From assembly GCF_013111185.1 (NCBI RefSeq), contig NZ_WVRE01000008.1:124001-188000 (forward strand): a stretch of DNA of 64,000 bases, written 5' to 3'. Position 1 is the stretch's first letter. Every line of letters begins with the position of its first letter. The position numbers and the translations under genes were made by a program. Positions 42,379 to 51,989 of this stretch are shown here, in pieces. This DNA comes from Ruegeria sp. HKCCD7303 (GTDB lineage: Bacteria > Pseudomonadota > Alphaproteobacteria > Rhodobacterales > Rhodobacteraceae). The notes under the pieces are model-generated. The model was not told where the DNA came from, did no database searches, and worked only from the letters and a program-made list of their open reading frames with translations.

Positions 42379-45300
42379 ATGCCGAGAAGAACCGACATCC
42401 AGTCGATCATGATCATCGGGGCGGGCCCCATTGTTATCGGCCAGGCCTGCGAATTCGACTACTCCGGCGCTCAGGCGTGTAAAGCCCTGCGCGAGGAAGG
42501 CTACCGGGTCATTCTGGTGAATTCGAACCCTGCGACGATCATGACCGATCCCGGTCTGGCAGATGCCACCTATATCGAACCGATCACCCCCGAAGTTGTC
42601 GCTAAGATCATCGAAAAGGAACGCCCTGATGCTCTGCTGCCCACCATGGGTGGTCAGACCGGCCTGAACACATCGCTCGCACTGGAAGAGATGGGTGTGC
42701 TGGACAAGTTTGGTGTCGAGATGATCGGCGCCAAGCGTGACGCCATCGAAATGGCCGAAGACCGCAAACTGTTCCGCGAGGCAATGGACCGGCTGGGTCT
42801 TGAGAACCCCAAAGCGACGATCGTGACCGCACCTAAGAAAGAAGACGGTTCTGCCGATCTGGAGGCAGGTGTGCAAATGGCGCTGGACGAGCTGGAAGAG
42901 ATCGGCTTGCCCGCGATCATCCGCCCTGCCTTTACCTTGGGCGGCACAGGTGGCGGTGTGGCCTATAACCGCGAGGATTACATCCATTTCTGCCGTTCGG
43001 GCATGGACGCCTCGCCGGTGAACCAAATTCTTGTCGATGAAAGCCTACTGGGCTGGAAAGAGTATGAGATGGAGGTGGTGCGCGACACCGCTGACAACGC
43101 CATCATCGTTTGCTCCATCGAAAACGTCGATCCGATGGGTGTGCATACCGGTGACTCGATCACCGTGGCCCCTGCCCTGACGCTGACCGACAAGGAATAC
43201 CAGATCATGCGCAACGGCTCGATCGCCGTTCTGCGCGAGATTGGGGTCGAGACCGGCGGGTCGAACGTGCAATGGGCGATCAACCCTGATGACGGCCGCA
43301 TGGTCGTAATCGAGATGAACCCGCGCGTGTCACGCTCTTCGGCGCTGGCGTCCAAGGCAACCGGTTTCCCGATTGCCAAGATCGCCGCGAAGCTGGCCGT
43401 CGGATATACTCTGGACGAGCTGGACAATGACATCACCAAGGTTACGCCAGCGTCGTTCGAGCCGACAATCGACTATGTCGTTACCAAGATCCCGAAATTC
43501 GCGTTCGAGAAGTTCCCGGGGTCCGAGCCCTATCTGACCACCGCGATGAAATCGGTCGGCGAAGCGATGTCCATCGGTCGCACCATCCACGAATCGATGC
43601 AAAAGGCGCTGGCTTCGATGGAATCAGGCCTGACAGGCTTTGACGAGATCGAAATCCCCGGCCTGAACGTGGGCGTGTGGGAGGAAGCCGACGACAAAGC
43701 CGCTGTGATCAAGGCGATCAGCCAGCAAACGCCAGACCGTCTGCGCACCATTGCACAAGCGATGCGTCATGGTCTGACTGACGACGAGATTTTCGGTGTG
43801 ACCAAGTTCGACCCCTGGTTCTTGGCCCGCATCCGCGAGATCATTGACGCCGAGCGTCAGGTTCGCAGGGACGGCCTGCCCGTCACCGAAGACGGTATCC
43901 GCAAGCTGAAAATGCTGGGCTTCACCGATGCCCGTTTGGGCAATCTGACCGGCCGTGACGAAGACAACGTCCGCCGCGCCCGCCGCAATCTGGGCGTCAA
44001 CGCCGTGTTCAAACGCATCGACACCTGCGCCGCCGAATTCGAAGCTCAGACGCCTTACATGTACTCGACCTATGAGGCCCCGATGATGGGCGAGGTCGAA
44101 TGCGAAGCTCGCCCGAGCGACCGTAAAAAGGTCGTCATTCTCGGCGGCGGCCCGAACCGTATCGGTCAGGGTATCGAGTTCGATTATTGCTGTTGTCACG
44201 CCTGTTTCGCGCTGACCGAGGCGGGCTATGAAACCATCATGGTCAACTGCAACCCCGAGACGGTCTCGACCGACTATGACACCTCGGACCGTCTGTATTT
44301 CGAGCCTCTGACGTTTGAGCACGTCATGGAAATCCTGACCAAAGAGCAGGAAAACGGCACGCTGCACGGTGTGATCGTTCAGTTCGGTGGTCAAACCCCG
44401 CTAAAACTGGCGAACGCGCTTGAGGCTGAAGGTATTCCGATTCTTGGCACCACCCCGGACGCCATCGACCTGGCCGAAGACCGCGAACGGTTCCAGGCGC
44501 TGGTCAACGAACTGGGCCTGAAGCAGCCCAAGAACGGCATCGCGGCGACTGACGAACAAGCGCTCGATATCGCTGAAGAAATCGGCTTCCCACTGGTCAT
44601 TCGCCCCTCTTACGTCTTGGGTGGCCGCGCGATGGAAATCGTCCGCGATATGGATCAGCTGAAACGGTACATCAACGAGGCCGTAGTGGTTTCGGGTGAC
44701 AGCCCCGTTCTGCTCGACAGTTATCTGGCTGGCGCGGTGGAGCTGGATGTCGACGCGCTGTGCGACGGTACTGACGTCCACGTCGCCGGCATCATGCAGC
44801 ACATCGAAGAGGCAGGCGTTCACTCGGGTGACTCCGCCTGTTCACTGCCGCCCTATTCGCTGTCCAAAGAGATTATCGACCAGATCAAGGATCAGGCGTT
44901 CAAGCTGGCCAAAGCGTTGAACGTTGTTGGTCTGATGAATGTGCAGTTCGCGATCAAAGACGATGAGATCTATCTGATCGAAGTGAACCCGCGCGCTTCA
45001 CGCACCGTGCCATTTGTCGCCAAGGCGACCGACAGCGCGATTGCCTCGATCGCAGCGCGCGTCATGGCAGGTGAGAAACTGGCCAACTTCCCGATGCGCC
45101 CTGCCTACAAGAAAGGTCAGGACACCAAGATCGCCGACCAGATGACGCTGGCCGACCCGGATATGCCGTGGTTCTCGGTGAAAGAGGCTGTGATGCCCTT
45201 CGCTCGCTTCCCTGGCGTAGACACCATTTTGGGTCCGGAAATGCGTTCGACCGGTGAAGTCATGGGCTGGGACCGCGACTTCCCGCGCGCTTTCCTGAAG

Positions 45301-45723
45301 GCGCAGATGGGCGCGGGGATGGTGCTGCCGTCGTCGGGCCGTGCGTTCATTTCAATCAAGGATGCCGACAAGGGCTACGCCATGCAGGAAGCGGCGCAGG
45401 TTCTGGTGGATCAGGGCTTTACCCTGGTGGCCACGCGTGGCACCCAAAGCTGGCTGGACGAGCAAGGCGTTGCCTGTGACGTTGTGAACAAGGTCTACGA
45501 AGGCCGCCCGGACGTTGTGGACATGCTGAAAGACGGTCAGGTGCAGTTGGTGATGAACACCACCGAAGGCGCGCAGGCGGTCGAAGACAGCAAGGCCATC
45601 CGGTCCATCGCGCTATATGACAAGATCCCTTATTTCACCACCGCCGCCGGAGCGAACGCCGCTGCGCTTGCGATCAAGGCGCAGGCCGAAGGGGATGTAG
45701 AGGTAAAGTCGCTGCAGGGCTGA
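42379..45723 (+). CDS. carB: Carbamoyl-phosphate synthase large subunit
   Basis: 1114 residues. Two homologous ATP-grasp halves make carbamoyl phosphate for pyrimidines and arginine. The first half holds [20 protein letters not shown] (about 11-30) and [17 protein letters not shown]; the second repeats [20 protein letters not shown] and [16 protein letters not shown]. The C-terminal MGS-like allosteric domain is seen from about residue 960 ([18 protein letters not shown]). It is about 40 residues longer than the E. coli enzyme (1073), typical for alphaproteobacteria with insertions. No carA is adjacent in the window. Confidence 0.96.
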   Translation: MPRRTDIQSIMIIGAGPIVIGQACEFDYSGAQACKALREEGYRVILVNSNPATIMTDPGLADATYIEPITPEVVAKIIEKERPDALLPTMGGQTGLNTSLALEEMGVLDKFGVEMIGAKRDAIEMAEDRKLFREAMDRLGLENPKATIVTAPKKEDGSADLEAGVQMALDELEEIGLPAIIRPAFTLGGTGGGVAYNREDYIHFCRSGMDASPVNQILVDESLLGWKEYEMEVVRDTADNAIIVCSIENVDPMGVHTGDSITVAPALTLTDKEYQIMRNGSIAVLREIGVETGGSNVQWAINPDDGRMVVIEMNPRVSRSSALASKATGFPIAKIAAKLAVGYTLDELDNDITKVTPASFEPTIDYVVTKIPKFAFEKFPGSEPYLTTAMKSVGEAMSIGRTIHESMQKALASMESGLTGFDEIEIPGLNVGVWEEADDKAAVIKAISQQTPDRLRTIAQAMRHGLTDDEIFGVTKFDPWFLARIREIIDAERQVRRDGLPVTEDGIRKLKMLGFTDARLGNLTGRDEDNVRRARRNLGVNAVFKRIDTCAAEFEAQTPYMYSTYEAPMMGEVECEARPSDRKKVVILGGGPNRIGQGIEFDYCCCHACFALTEAGYETIMVNCNPETVSTDYDTSDRLYFEPLTFEHVMEILTKEQENGTLHGVIVQFGGQTPLKLANALEAEGIPILGTTPDAIDLAEDRERFQALVNELGLKQPKNGIAATDEQALDIAEEIGFPLVIRPSYVLGGRAMEIVRDMDQLKRYINEAVVVSGDSPVLLDSYLAGAVELDVDALCDGTDVHVAGIMQHIEEAGVHSGDSACSLPPYSLSKEIIDQIKDQAFKLAKALNVVGLMNVQFAIKDDEIYLIEVNPRASRTVPFVAKATDSAIASIAARVMAGEKLANFPMRPAYKKGQDTKIADQMTLADPDMPWFSVKEAVMPFARFPGVDTILGPEMRSTGEVMGWDRDFPRAFLKAQMGAGMVLPSSGRAFISIKDADKGYAMQEAAQVLVDQGFTLVATRGTQSWLDEQGVACDVVNKVYEGRPDVVDMLKDGQVQLVMNTTEGAQAVEDSKAIRSIALYDKIPYFTTAAGANAAALAIKAQAEGDVEVKSLQG

Positions 45724-45745
45724 AACTGCCCTGCGCACCCAGCCC

Positions 45746-47050
45746 TCACACGTTCAAAAACTTCAGCGCGTCAGCTTCGATCGAGTTTGTGCGGTTGGTC
45801 CAGCCTTTGCCGAATTTCGGGAAATGGGGCAGGCTCTGATAGTAGTTCAGCCGCAGTTCGCTAAAGCGTCGAATGATATGGGCGGGATCCACGGCCTTGA
45901 CTGCGGCAAGCGTTATTGGGCCAACTTGGCCATCCTGTGCCACACCTACGATTCGCTGCAAGAGTTTGCCGGATCGGCTTGTTCCCGCATTCACGCCGAA
46001 GTCGAACGCAACCAGATCAACGCCCGCCGGAAGATCGTCGCAACTGAGTGCGTTCCAGTAGTTTGCCCGGTATATTTGTTTGGCTTCTTCGACGCTGAGA
46101 TCCTTTACGTCTTTCTTGGTAATCGGTGCCTTCCGCCAGGATTTCAAAGTATCGAAGGTAATGCCCATGTTCGTGGCGCCGCCGGGGTCGTCCGGATCAT
46201 CGACATAGCCGCCTTCTTTGCTGAGGATGATATCCACGCAGCGGGGAAAATTGTTTTCATTGGCAAACTTCTTCTCTTCCTGCGGCGCAATCACGGTTGG
46301 AACTGCCGCGGGCTGATTTGACTTGACCGTATTGACCAGCATCCGGGTGCGCTGTTCTTCTGCTTCGAACTGCTGAGCCTGGGCCTTGAAGTTGTTGATG
46401 TCCTTCTGCTTGGACCCTTGCGACGACCCCAGCCAGAAACTGACAACCGTGGCAAAAGCAGCGGTGAGCGCGCCGATCACAATGTTGATTATCTGAAACA
46501 GGCGTTCCCCGAATGGGTTATCGGGCCCGCTACTGAACGCTGGCAGGTTCTTTCCCATCAGCAAAAGTCCAAGCACGACAAAGAAGCCCAGAATTATGAC
46601 GATGGAAATTATGGGTTGCGCCCAGGCCAGCTTGCTTCCGGTTTCTGCAAGTTGGGCGAACCGCCCGCGCGCGTCCTGCGTATCTGCGATTTCCTCTTTG
46701 AACACGTTAAATTGCTGCTGCTGATCTTCTTTGTTTGCATCAAGCTTGGCTTGCATAACGCTCAGCGCATGAGTCTGGTTCTTCTCCAGTTGCGCAAGCT
46801 CGAAAGCGCGTTGCTCAGCTTCTTCTTTTGCCGCGATCTCGGCAAGCTTCATCCGCAGGTCTGCAGCAATTTGCGGATCCTTGGCCAGAATGTCCGCAAC
46901 TTCTTCCGGGTCTTCTTTCTTTGTGGTTTCCTTGACTGCACTGATTACTGCGTCTGACACGGTATCAACTGACTGCCTGTGCTTCGCACTCAGCACAGAT
47001 TTCAGGATTTCGGGCAGGATGTTGGACGCTAAAACGATTAAAGGGCTCAT
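45746..47050 (-). CDS. Holin-like membrane domain fused to GH108-family muramidase
   Basis: 434 residues. Residues 1-60 form a helical start and 70-125 a coiled coil. Two membrane segments follow (about 145-165 and 186-206), the second ending FWLGSSQGSKQKD, a run I associate with GTA-type three-TM holins. After a 50-residue hydrophilic linker, a GH108 lysozyme-like domain begins near 268, with the catalytic Glu279 in LSKEGGYVDDPDDPGGATNM, the family's EGGY signature, followed by the C-terminal peptidoglycan-binding part (WNALSCDDLPAGVDLVAFDF). A GGGGGAAG ribosome site precedes the ATG. In Rhodobacter the GTA holin and endolysin are separate genes, so this single-gene form is unusual. It stands alone, convergent with carB. 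Confidence 0.82.
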   Translation of the reverse strand: MSPLIVLASNILPEILKSVLSAKHRQSVDTVSDAVISAVKETTKKEDPEEVADILAKDPQIAADLRMKLAEIAAKEEAEQRAFELAQLEKNQTHALSVMQAKLDANKEDQQQQFNVFKEEIADTQDARGRFAQLAETGSKLAWAQPIISIVIILGFFVVLGLLLMGKNLPAFSSGPDNPFGERLFQIINIVIGALTAAFATVVSFWLGSSQGSKQKDINNFKAQAQQFEAEEQRTRMLVNTVKSNQPAAVPTVIAPQEEKKFANENNFPRCVDIILSKEGGYVDDPDDPGGATNMGITFDTLKSWRKAPITKKDVKDLSVEEAKQIYRANYWNALSCDDLPAGVDLVAFDFGVNAGTSRSGKLLQRIVGVAQDGQVGPITLAAVKAVDPAHIIRRFSELRLNYYQSLPHFPKFGKGWTNRTNSIEADALKFLNV

Positions 47051-47272
47051 ACCAAAACTTCCCCCAAAGTATGTGAATAAACTTATAAAAGGGAACTATA
47101 ACACAACCGCGCGAAAAAGTCGCTTTCCAGCGCATGTTTACCCCGAATGCGCAGGTCCCAGACAATCTGCGGGGCTGGTCGCCTACCGGCTTCAAGTTGC
47201 AAACCCGCGTGGTTCAGGCGGCCTTGCCCAAAACCAACGTGTGGCTTTGGGCATGGACCAGATTATGCAGAT
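47051..47272. other. Intergenic region upstream of the lysis gene
   Basis: 222 bases between the divergent-in-use lysis gene start and the RND stop. On the minus strand it gives an AT-rich stretch (TTATAGTTCCCTTTTATAAG) that should contain the lysis gene's promoter. There is no gene in it that I can support. Confidence 0.4.
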
Positions 47273-50200
47273 TTAGGCCACGACGGTTTCCGATTTTGCC
47301 TCTTCCCGCTTAAAGAAAAGCAGGTAGAACACCGGCGCGGCGACCATGGTCAGGACGGTGGCAAAGGCCAAACCGCCCATGATCGTCACCGCCATCGACA
47401 CAAAGAACGCATCCGTCAGCAGCGGCGCCATGCCCAGAATGGTGGTGACCGCCGCCAGCATCACGGGGCGCAAACGGGATACCGACGCATCAACGATAGA
47501 CTCGCGTAGGGGTTTGCCCGTGGCGCGGACAAGGTCAATCTCTTCCACCAAAACAATGCCGTTCTTGATCAGCATGCCCGACAGGCTGAGCAGGCCAAGA
47601 AGTGCGGTAAACGTAAAGGGCAAGCCGGTTCCCAACAGGCCAATCACCACGCCATTCACCGACATCGGCACCAGCAGCCAGATGATGATCGGCTGGCGGA
47701 TTGCGTTGAACAGCAGGACCGAGATCAGCACCATGATCAGCAGGCTCAGCGGCAATTGCTTGCCCAGGCTTTCCTGCGCATCGCGTGAGTTTTCAAACTC
47801 CCCGCCCCATTCCATCTTGTATCCGGGGGGCAGCTCGATAGCCTCGATGGCGTCGCGGATTTCGGCATGGACCTGCGCGGCCGTCAGGTCGGGTGGGATG
47901 TCCGCGCCGACTGTGATGGTCAGAACCCGGTCACGACGATGCACCAGTGTATTGAGCGATTTGTACTCGAAGCCGTCGACCATCTGTTCGATGGGCACAA
48001 ACTTCTCGGACTGATCCGAATACACCACCTGATCGACGATTGAATAATCCCCATCCGCCGGTCGGCGCAGGATGATCGGGATCAAACGGTCTCGTTCACG
48101 CAACACACCACCCGTGATGCCGTCGGTCGAGAATTGCAGCGTGGCGGCGATATCTTCGCGCGTGACACCTGCGGTCTGCGCCCGTTCCGTGGCATAGATC
48201 GGCTGCACCGCCAACTCTTGTTCACGCCAGTCGTGGTGAACAAGCAACGCGTTGGGCGACGCCGCTGCCATACGCTGAACCGCCTCGTCGGCAAGCTGAC
48301 GCAAAACAACCGGGTCACTGCCCGAGAACCGGGCCTGAATAGGGTCTCCACCACCGGGGCCAAAGACCAGACGCTTTGTGCCGAACTCACCTTCGGGGAA
48401 CTGAACAGACCCGAACGCTTCCAGATCCGCTTGCAATGCCGGGATGTCATTCAGGCTTTCGGTGCGAATGATCATATGCCCATAACTCGGGTTCGGTTTC
48501 TCCGCCGAATAGGTCAGCATGAAACGTGTGGCTCCCTGCCCAACGAAAGTTGTGACGGAAACCACGTCTTCGCGTTCAGCCAACCATTCTTCGAACACCG
48601 CCATATCCTTTGCCGTACGCGCAATCGGTGTGCCCTGAGGCAGCTTGTAATGGACAAAGAACAAAGGCGTGTTCGAGTTGGGAAAGAACTGCTGTTTCAT
48701 CAGCCCAAACCCGGCGTAACACACCACCGTTACTCCAATGAGACCTGCGACAACCAGCCAGCGGAAGCGCAGCGCAAATCGTAGGATCGCGCCGTAGACG
48801 CGGAACAGAATGCCTCCGTAAGCATCAATTTCACCTTCTTTGCCTTGCTTGAAGAAGTAGTGCCCAAGCAAAGGTGTCACGGTGATAGCCAGTATCCAGC
48901 TAAGCAGCAGCGAAATGCCGATCACCGCAAACAGCGAGAACAGAAATTCACCCGTTGCATCCGGGCTGAGGCCGATCCCTGCAAAGGCCATGATACCGAT
49001 TACGGTGGCCCCCAGCAGCGGGATCTGGGTTTTCGATGCAACATCTTCGGCAGCATCGCGCGAGGATTTACCGCGCAACATCGCGATTTGCATCCCTTCA
49101 GCCACCACGATGGCGTTGTCCACCAGCATCCCCATGGCGATTATCAAGGCCCCAAGCGAAATGCGCTCCATCTCGATCGAGAAAAGCGACATGAACAAGA
49201 GCGTACCCACCACGGTCAGTAAAAGGGTTGAGCCCACAACAATGGCCGCACGCCATCCCATGAAGATACCCAGCACGGCAACCACTATGGCCACCGACAT
49301 GGCAAGGTTCACAAGGAAATCGTTCGAGGCCTGCTCGACCACAACGTGTTGCTGGTAGATCGGCAGGATATCGACACCGAAGGGGATATTGGTGTTCAGG
49401 TCGGCGAATTTGGCATCGACCCGCTTGCCAACTTCGACGATGTTTTCCGTTGAAAGCCCGGCGATGCCAAGGGTAAAGGCTTCGGTCCCGTTATAGCGGA
49501 TCATGATATCGGGATCGTTTTGGCGGGCACGATACACGTCGGACATATCAAAGAGGTTGATCACCTGCCCCTGTGAGCCAACCGACAAACCGGCGATGGC
49601 CGACACGCTGTCGGACCCTTCAGCCGTCAAAATAGGTGTCCGACCGTTTTCCGAACGCAGGGAACCCGAAGAATTTACTGAATCCGCATTGGCAATGGCC
49701 TCGTTGATCGCTTGAAGCGGGACGTTCTGGTTTACCGAGATCGCCAGATCAGGTTCCACAAAAATCGCTTCGTTGGGCAGGCCCTGTACTTCAACATCCG
49801 CCACACCTTCCACGGCCAACAATTCTCGCCGCAGGAACGTGGCCAGATCATGCTTTTCGGCGTCCGAGAAGCCCTCTGCAGTGACGGCATAGAAAAGGCC
49901 AAAAACATCGCCAAATCCGTCATTTACAAAAGGCTGGCCAACGCCAGACGGCAAACTTCGGGCGGCGTCGCGCACCTTGGCCCGCAAGCGGGTCCAGATG
50001 TCTGGTAGTTCGGAGCCGTCATATGTTGACTTGATCTCAACCTCGATCAGCGATTGCCCGGGTTGGTTGACCGAGGTGATAACGTCCACTTCACCCATTT
50101 GCTGAATGGCGGATTCAAGCGGTTCCGAGACCTCCAGCGCCACCTGTTCCGCTGTGGCACCGGGGTATTGCGTGGCTATAACAGCGTTTTTGATCGTGAA

Positions 50201-50317
50201 GGCCGGGTCTTCCAACCGGCCCAGCGACAGAAAACCCCAAATGCCACCAAAGAGGGCTATGAGTATGATCAGCCATGTGTAAAGCGGCCGATCGATCGAG
50301 GCACGAGCGATGTTCAT
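47273..50317 (-). CDS. RND efflux transporter permease (AcrB/HAE1 family)
   Basis: 1014 residues of a proton-driven RND pump. Twelve membrane segments flank two large periplasmic loops. Visible motifs include the N-terminal IDRPLYTWLIILIALFGGIW, the TM4 relay region GALIIAMGMLVDNAIVVAEG (the paired aspartates of proton transport lie here) and MGGLAFATVLTMVAAPVFYL at the C-terminus. The length and composition suggest a drug- or solvent-type exporter rather than a heavy-metal one. It lies 11 bases after the adaptor gene. No TolC-type outer-membrane gene is in the operon. Confidence 0.9.
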   Translation of the reverse strand: MNIARASIDRPLYTWLIILIALFGGIWGFLSLGRLEDPAFTIKNAVIATQYPGATAEQVALEVSEPLESAIQQMGEVDVITSVNQPGQSLIEVEIKSTYDGSELPDIWTRLRAKVRDAARSLPSGVGQPFVNDGFGDVFGLFYAVTAEGFSDAEKHDLATFLRRELLAVEGVADVEVQGLPNEAIFVEPDLAISVNQNVPLQAINEAIANADSVNSSGSLRSENGRTPILTAEGSDSVSAIAGLSVGSQGQVINLFDMSDVYRARQNDPDIMIRYNGTEAFTLGIAGLSTENIVEVGKRVDAKFADLNTNIPFGVDILPIYQQHVVVEQASNDFLVNLAMSVAIVVAVLGIFMGWRAAIVVGSTLLLTVVGTLLFMSLFSIEMERISLGALIIAMGMLVDNAIVVAEGMQIAMLRGKSSRDAAEDVASKTQIPLLGATVIGIMAFAGIGLSPDATGEFLFSLFAVIGISLLLSWILAITVTPLLGHYFFKQGKEGEIDAYGGILFRVYGAILRFALRFRWLVVAGLIGVTVVCYAGFGLMKQQFFPNSNTPLFFVHYKLPQGTPIARTAKDMAVFEEWLAEREDVVSVTTFVGQGATRFMLTYSAEKPNPSYGHMIIRTESLNDIPALQADLEAFGSVQFPEGEFGTKRLVFGPGGGDPIQARFSGSDPVVLRQLADEAVQRMAAASPNALLVHHDWREQELAVQPIYATERAQTAGVTREDIAATLQFSTDGITGGVLRERDRLIPIILRRPADGDYSIVDQVVYSDQSEKFVPIEQMVDGFEYKSLNTLVHRRDRVLTITVGADIPPDLTAAQVHAEIRDAIEAIELPPGYKMEWGGEFENSRDAQESLGKQLPLSLLIMVLISVLLFNAIRQPIIIWLLVPMSVNGVVIGLLGTGLPFTFTALLGLLSLSGMLIKNGIVLVEEIDLVRATGKPLRESIVDASVSRLRPVMLAAVTTILGMAPLLTDAFFVSMAVTIMGGLAFATVLTMVAAPVFYLLFFKREEAKSETVVA

Positions 50318-50328
50318 CTGTCAGCACC

Positions 50329-51366
50329 TCAGTTCGCGAAACCAGTGAACCGGCGCACGGCCTGACCGTCTGTCAGTACAGCGCCGCCAGCCACGACCAC
50401 TTCGTCACCATCGGACAAGCCCGTTAGCACCCGAACATCGCCAGTTTGCGTGGGTTCAATGGTCACAAGAACGCGACGAACGGTGCCTTCGTCGGCGCCG
50501 GCCGGGGAAAACACCATAACGCTCAGCTCACCCGTCGCATCAGCGACTATTGCTGTCGCCGGCACGATGATGCCTGTACGCTCGTCCTGAACCTGTACGT
50601 TGACAGTGACCGACGAGCCAGGGAGGATTTGCAGCCCCTCGGGCGGGGTCAAACCAAACTGGATGCGGAAAGTTTGTCCAACGCTTGAGGTTTCAGCGTC
50701 GAATTCACGAATTTCCAGTGGGAAAACCTCGTCACTAACAGGGAATCTGGCGGTGATCGTGATATCGTCGTTCTGGCCTGAGCGCTGGAATAGAATTTCA
50801 GGAACATCCACCTCGATCCGTAGTTCGGACATGTCATGGATACGGACAATGGGGGTGCCTGCAGAGACGGTGGTGTAAGCCTCGACCGCACGGCTTGAAA
50901 CCAGCGCGTCAAAGGGCGCGGTTAGTGTCGCGTGCTCAAGATCGTATTCCGCGTCGCGCAAAGTGATTGCGGCTAGTTGCGCTTCGGTTTCGGCGTCATC
51001 CACAGTCACTTGGCTGGCGGTTGTCCCCCGAAGGCGCGACAGGCGCGCGACGGTGCGGTCGGCCTGTTCCTTTTGCAGCCGGGCCCGGTTGAGGCGCAGC
51101 TCAAATGGCTCCTGATCCAGTCGCGCGATCAGGCCATCCTTGGGGATCACAAAACCTTCGTTGATGGGCATCTCGACGATCTGGCCTGCCACCTGAAAGG
51201 CCAGATCAACAGTCTGACGCGCAGCGACGCGGCCAAAGAATTGGCGGGTGAACCCAGGAGCCGTTTCGCGCACCTCAATAAGTTTCACCGGTTTCGGGGT
51301 GTCTTGAGCGGCAATTGGGCTTGCCAGAACAGCCAGTGCAAGGCCGATAGAGGTCAGGAGTTTCAT
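50329..51366 (-). CDS. RND efflux periplasmic adaptor (membrane-fusion protein)
   Basis: 345 residues. An N-terminal signal peptide (MKLLTSIGLALAVLASPIAA) leads into the HlyD-like barrel-sandwich domain, seen as FQVAGQIVEMPINEGFVIPK near 57-76, with a short alpha-hairpin (RARLQKEQADRTVARLSRLR) and the returning LTAPFDALVSSRAVEAYTTV. The C-terminal beta-barrel and membrane-proximal parts follow. It joins the RND pump to an outer-membrane channel. Its ATG overlaps the MarR stop as ATGA and its stop lies 11 bases before the pump gene. Confidence 0.9.
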   Translation of the reverse strand: MKLLTSIGLALAVLASPIAAQDTPKPVKLIEVRETAPGFTRQFFGRVAARQTVDLAFQVAGQIVEMPINEGFVIPKDGLIARLDQEPFELRLNRARLQKEQADRTVARLSRLRGTTASQVTVDDAETEAQLAAITLRDAEYDLEHATLTAPFDALVSSRAVEAYTTVSAGTPIVRIHDMSELRIEVDVPEILFQRSGQNDDITITARFPVSDEVFPLEIREFDAETSSVGQTFRIQFGLTPPEGLQILPGSSVTVNVQVQDERTGIIVPATAIVADATGELSVMVFSPAGADEGTVRRVLVTIEPTQTGDVRVLTGLSDGDEVVVAGGAVLTDGQAVRRFTGFAN

Positions 51367-51830
51367 TTCTTCAATCCCTCGGGAATTCCCGTTTTCAACA
51401 CGTTGTCACGGATTTTGCGCGCCAGTCGCGCGAATTCGGCTGTTTCTTCTTTGTCCAGACCAGAGGCTCTGTGAAAAAGATCTCCGGCCTCGGCCACCAG
51501 CATGTTGCGGGCCTCTTCACCTTGCTCGGTCAACACCAGCAACCACGCCCGGCGGTCTTCGGGGTCACGTTTGCGCGTCAGATAACCTGCTTTTTCAAGG
51601 GAATCCGCAGTGGCCGTGATCGTTGACGGCACACTCAGCATGTCTGCGGCCAGCACCCCCATGCGCTTTGGCTGATCCAGCTTGATCAGCATGTGGCATT
51701 CGGGATGGCTTAGGTCCGTTTCGATACAGTCAAATGTCTCTTCCAGTTTCCAATACAAAGCATACACCCCCATGATCGCCTGGATCTCGGGGCTGAGACG
51801 GCCAAGTCTGGTGCTGATATCGTCTGTCAT
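51363..51830 (-). CDS. MarR-family regulator of the efflux operon
   Basis: 155 residues, a winged-helix regulator. The recognition region is MGVLAADMLSVPSTITATAD (about residues 57-76), followed by the wing RKRDPEDRRAWLLVLTEQGE. It is the first gene of the leftward efflux operon and overlaps the adaptor gene by 4 bases, so it should control its own operon. Two TTCA-N5-TGAA sites lie 35-63 bases upstream, in the gap shared with the divergent ketoacyl synthase gene, which it may also regulate. The inducer is unknown. Confidence 0.87.
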   Translation of the reverse strand: MTDDISTRLGRLSPEIQAIMGVYALYWKLEETFDCIETDLSHPECHMLIKLDQPKRMGVLAADMLSVPSTITATADSLEKAGYLTRKRDPEDRRAWLLVLTEQGEEARNMLVAEAGDLFHRASGLDKEETAEFARLARKIRDNVLKTGIPEGLKK

Positions 51831-51864
51831 TAGGAATCTCCGCGCGCGTTACGGGGCGATATAC

Positions 51865-51893
51865 TTCAATTTATGAACTATTCAAGATATGAA
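51865..51893. promoter_or_regulatory. Tandem TTCA-N5-TGAA repeats, probable MarR operator
   Basis: Two 13-base inverted repeats, TTCA-attta-TGAA (51865-51877) and TTCA-agata-TGAA (51881-51893), stand 16 bases centre to centre in the AT-rich divergent region between MarR and the KAS III gene. The size, number and place fit binding of a MarR dimer at two sites. Confidence 0.65.
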
Positions 51894-51989
51894 GCGGCTC
51901 TTCCCCGTGCATTCCCTTGGGTCAACATACCTTGATCAAATGACACCATGACTGCATTTTGGGCAGATCCGAAACATTCAGGGCCCGCC

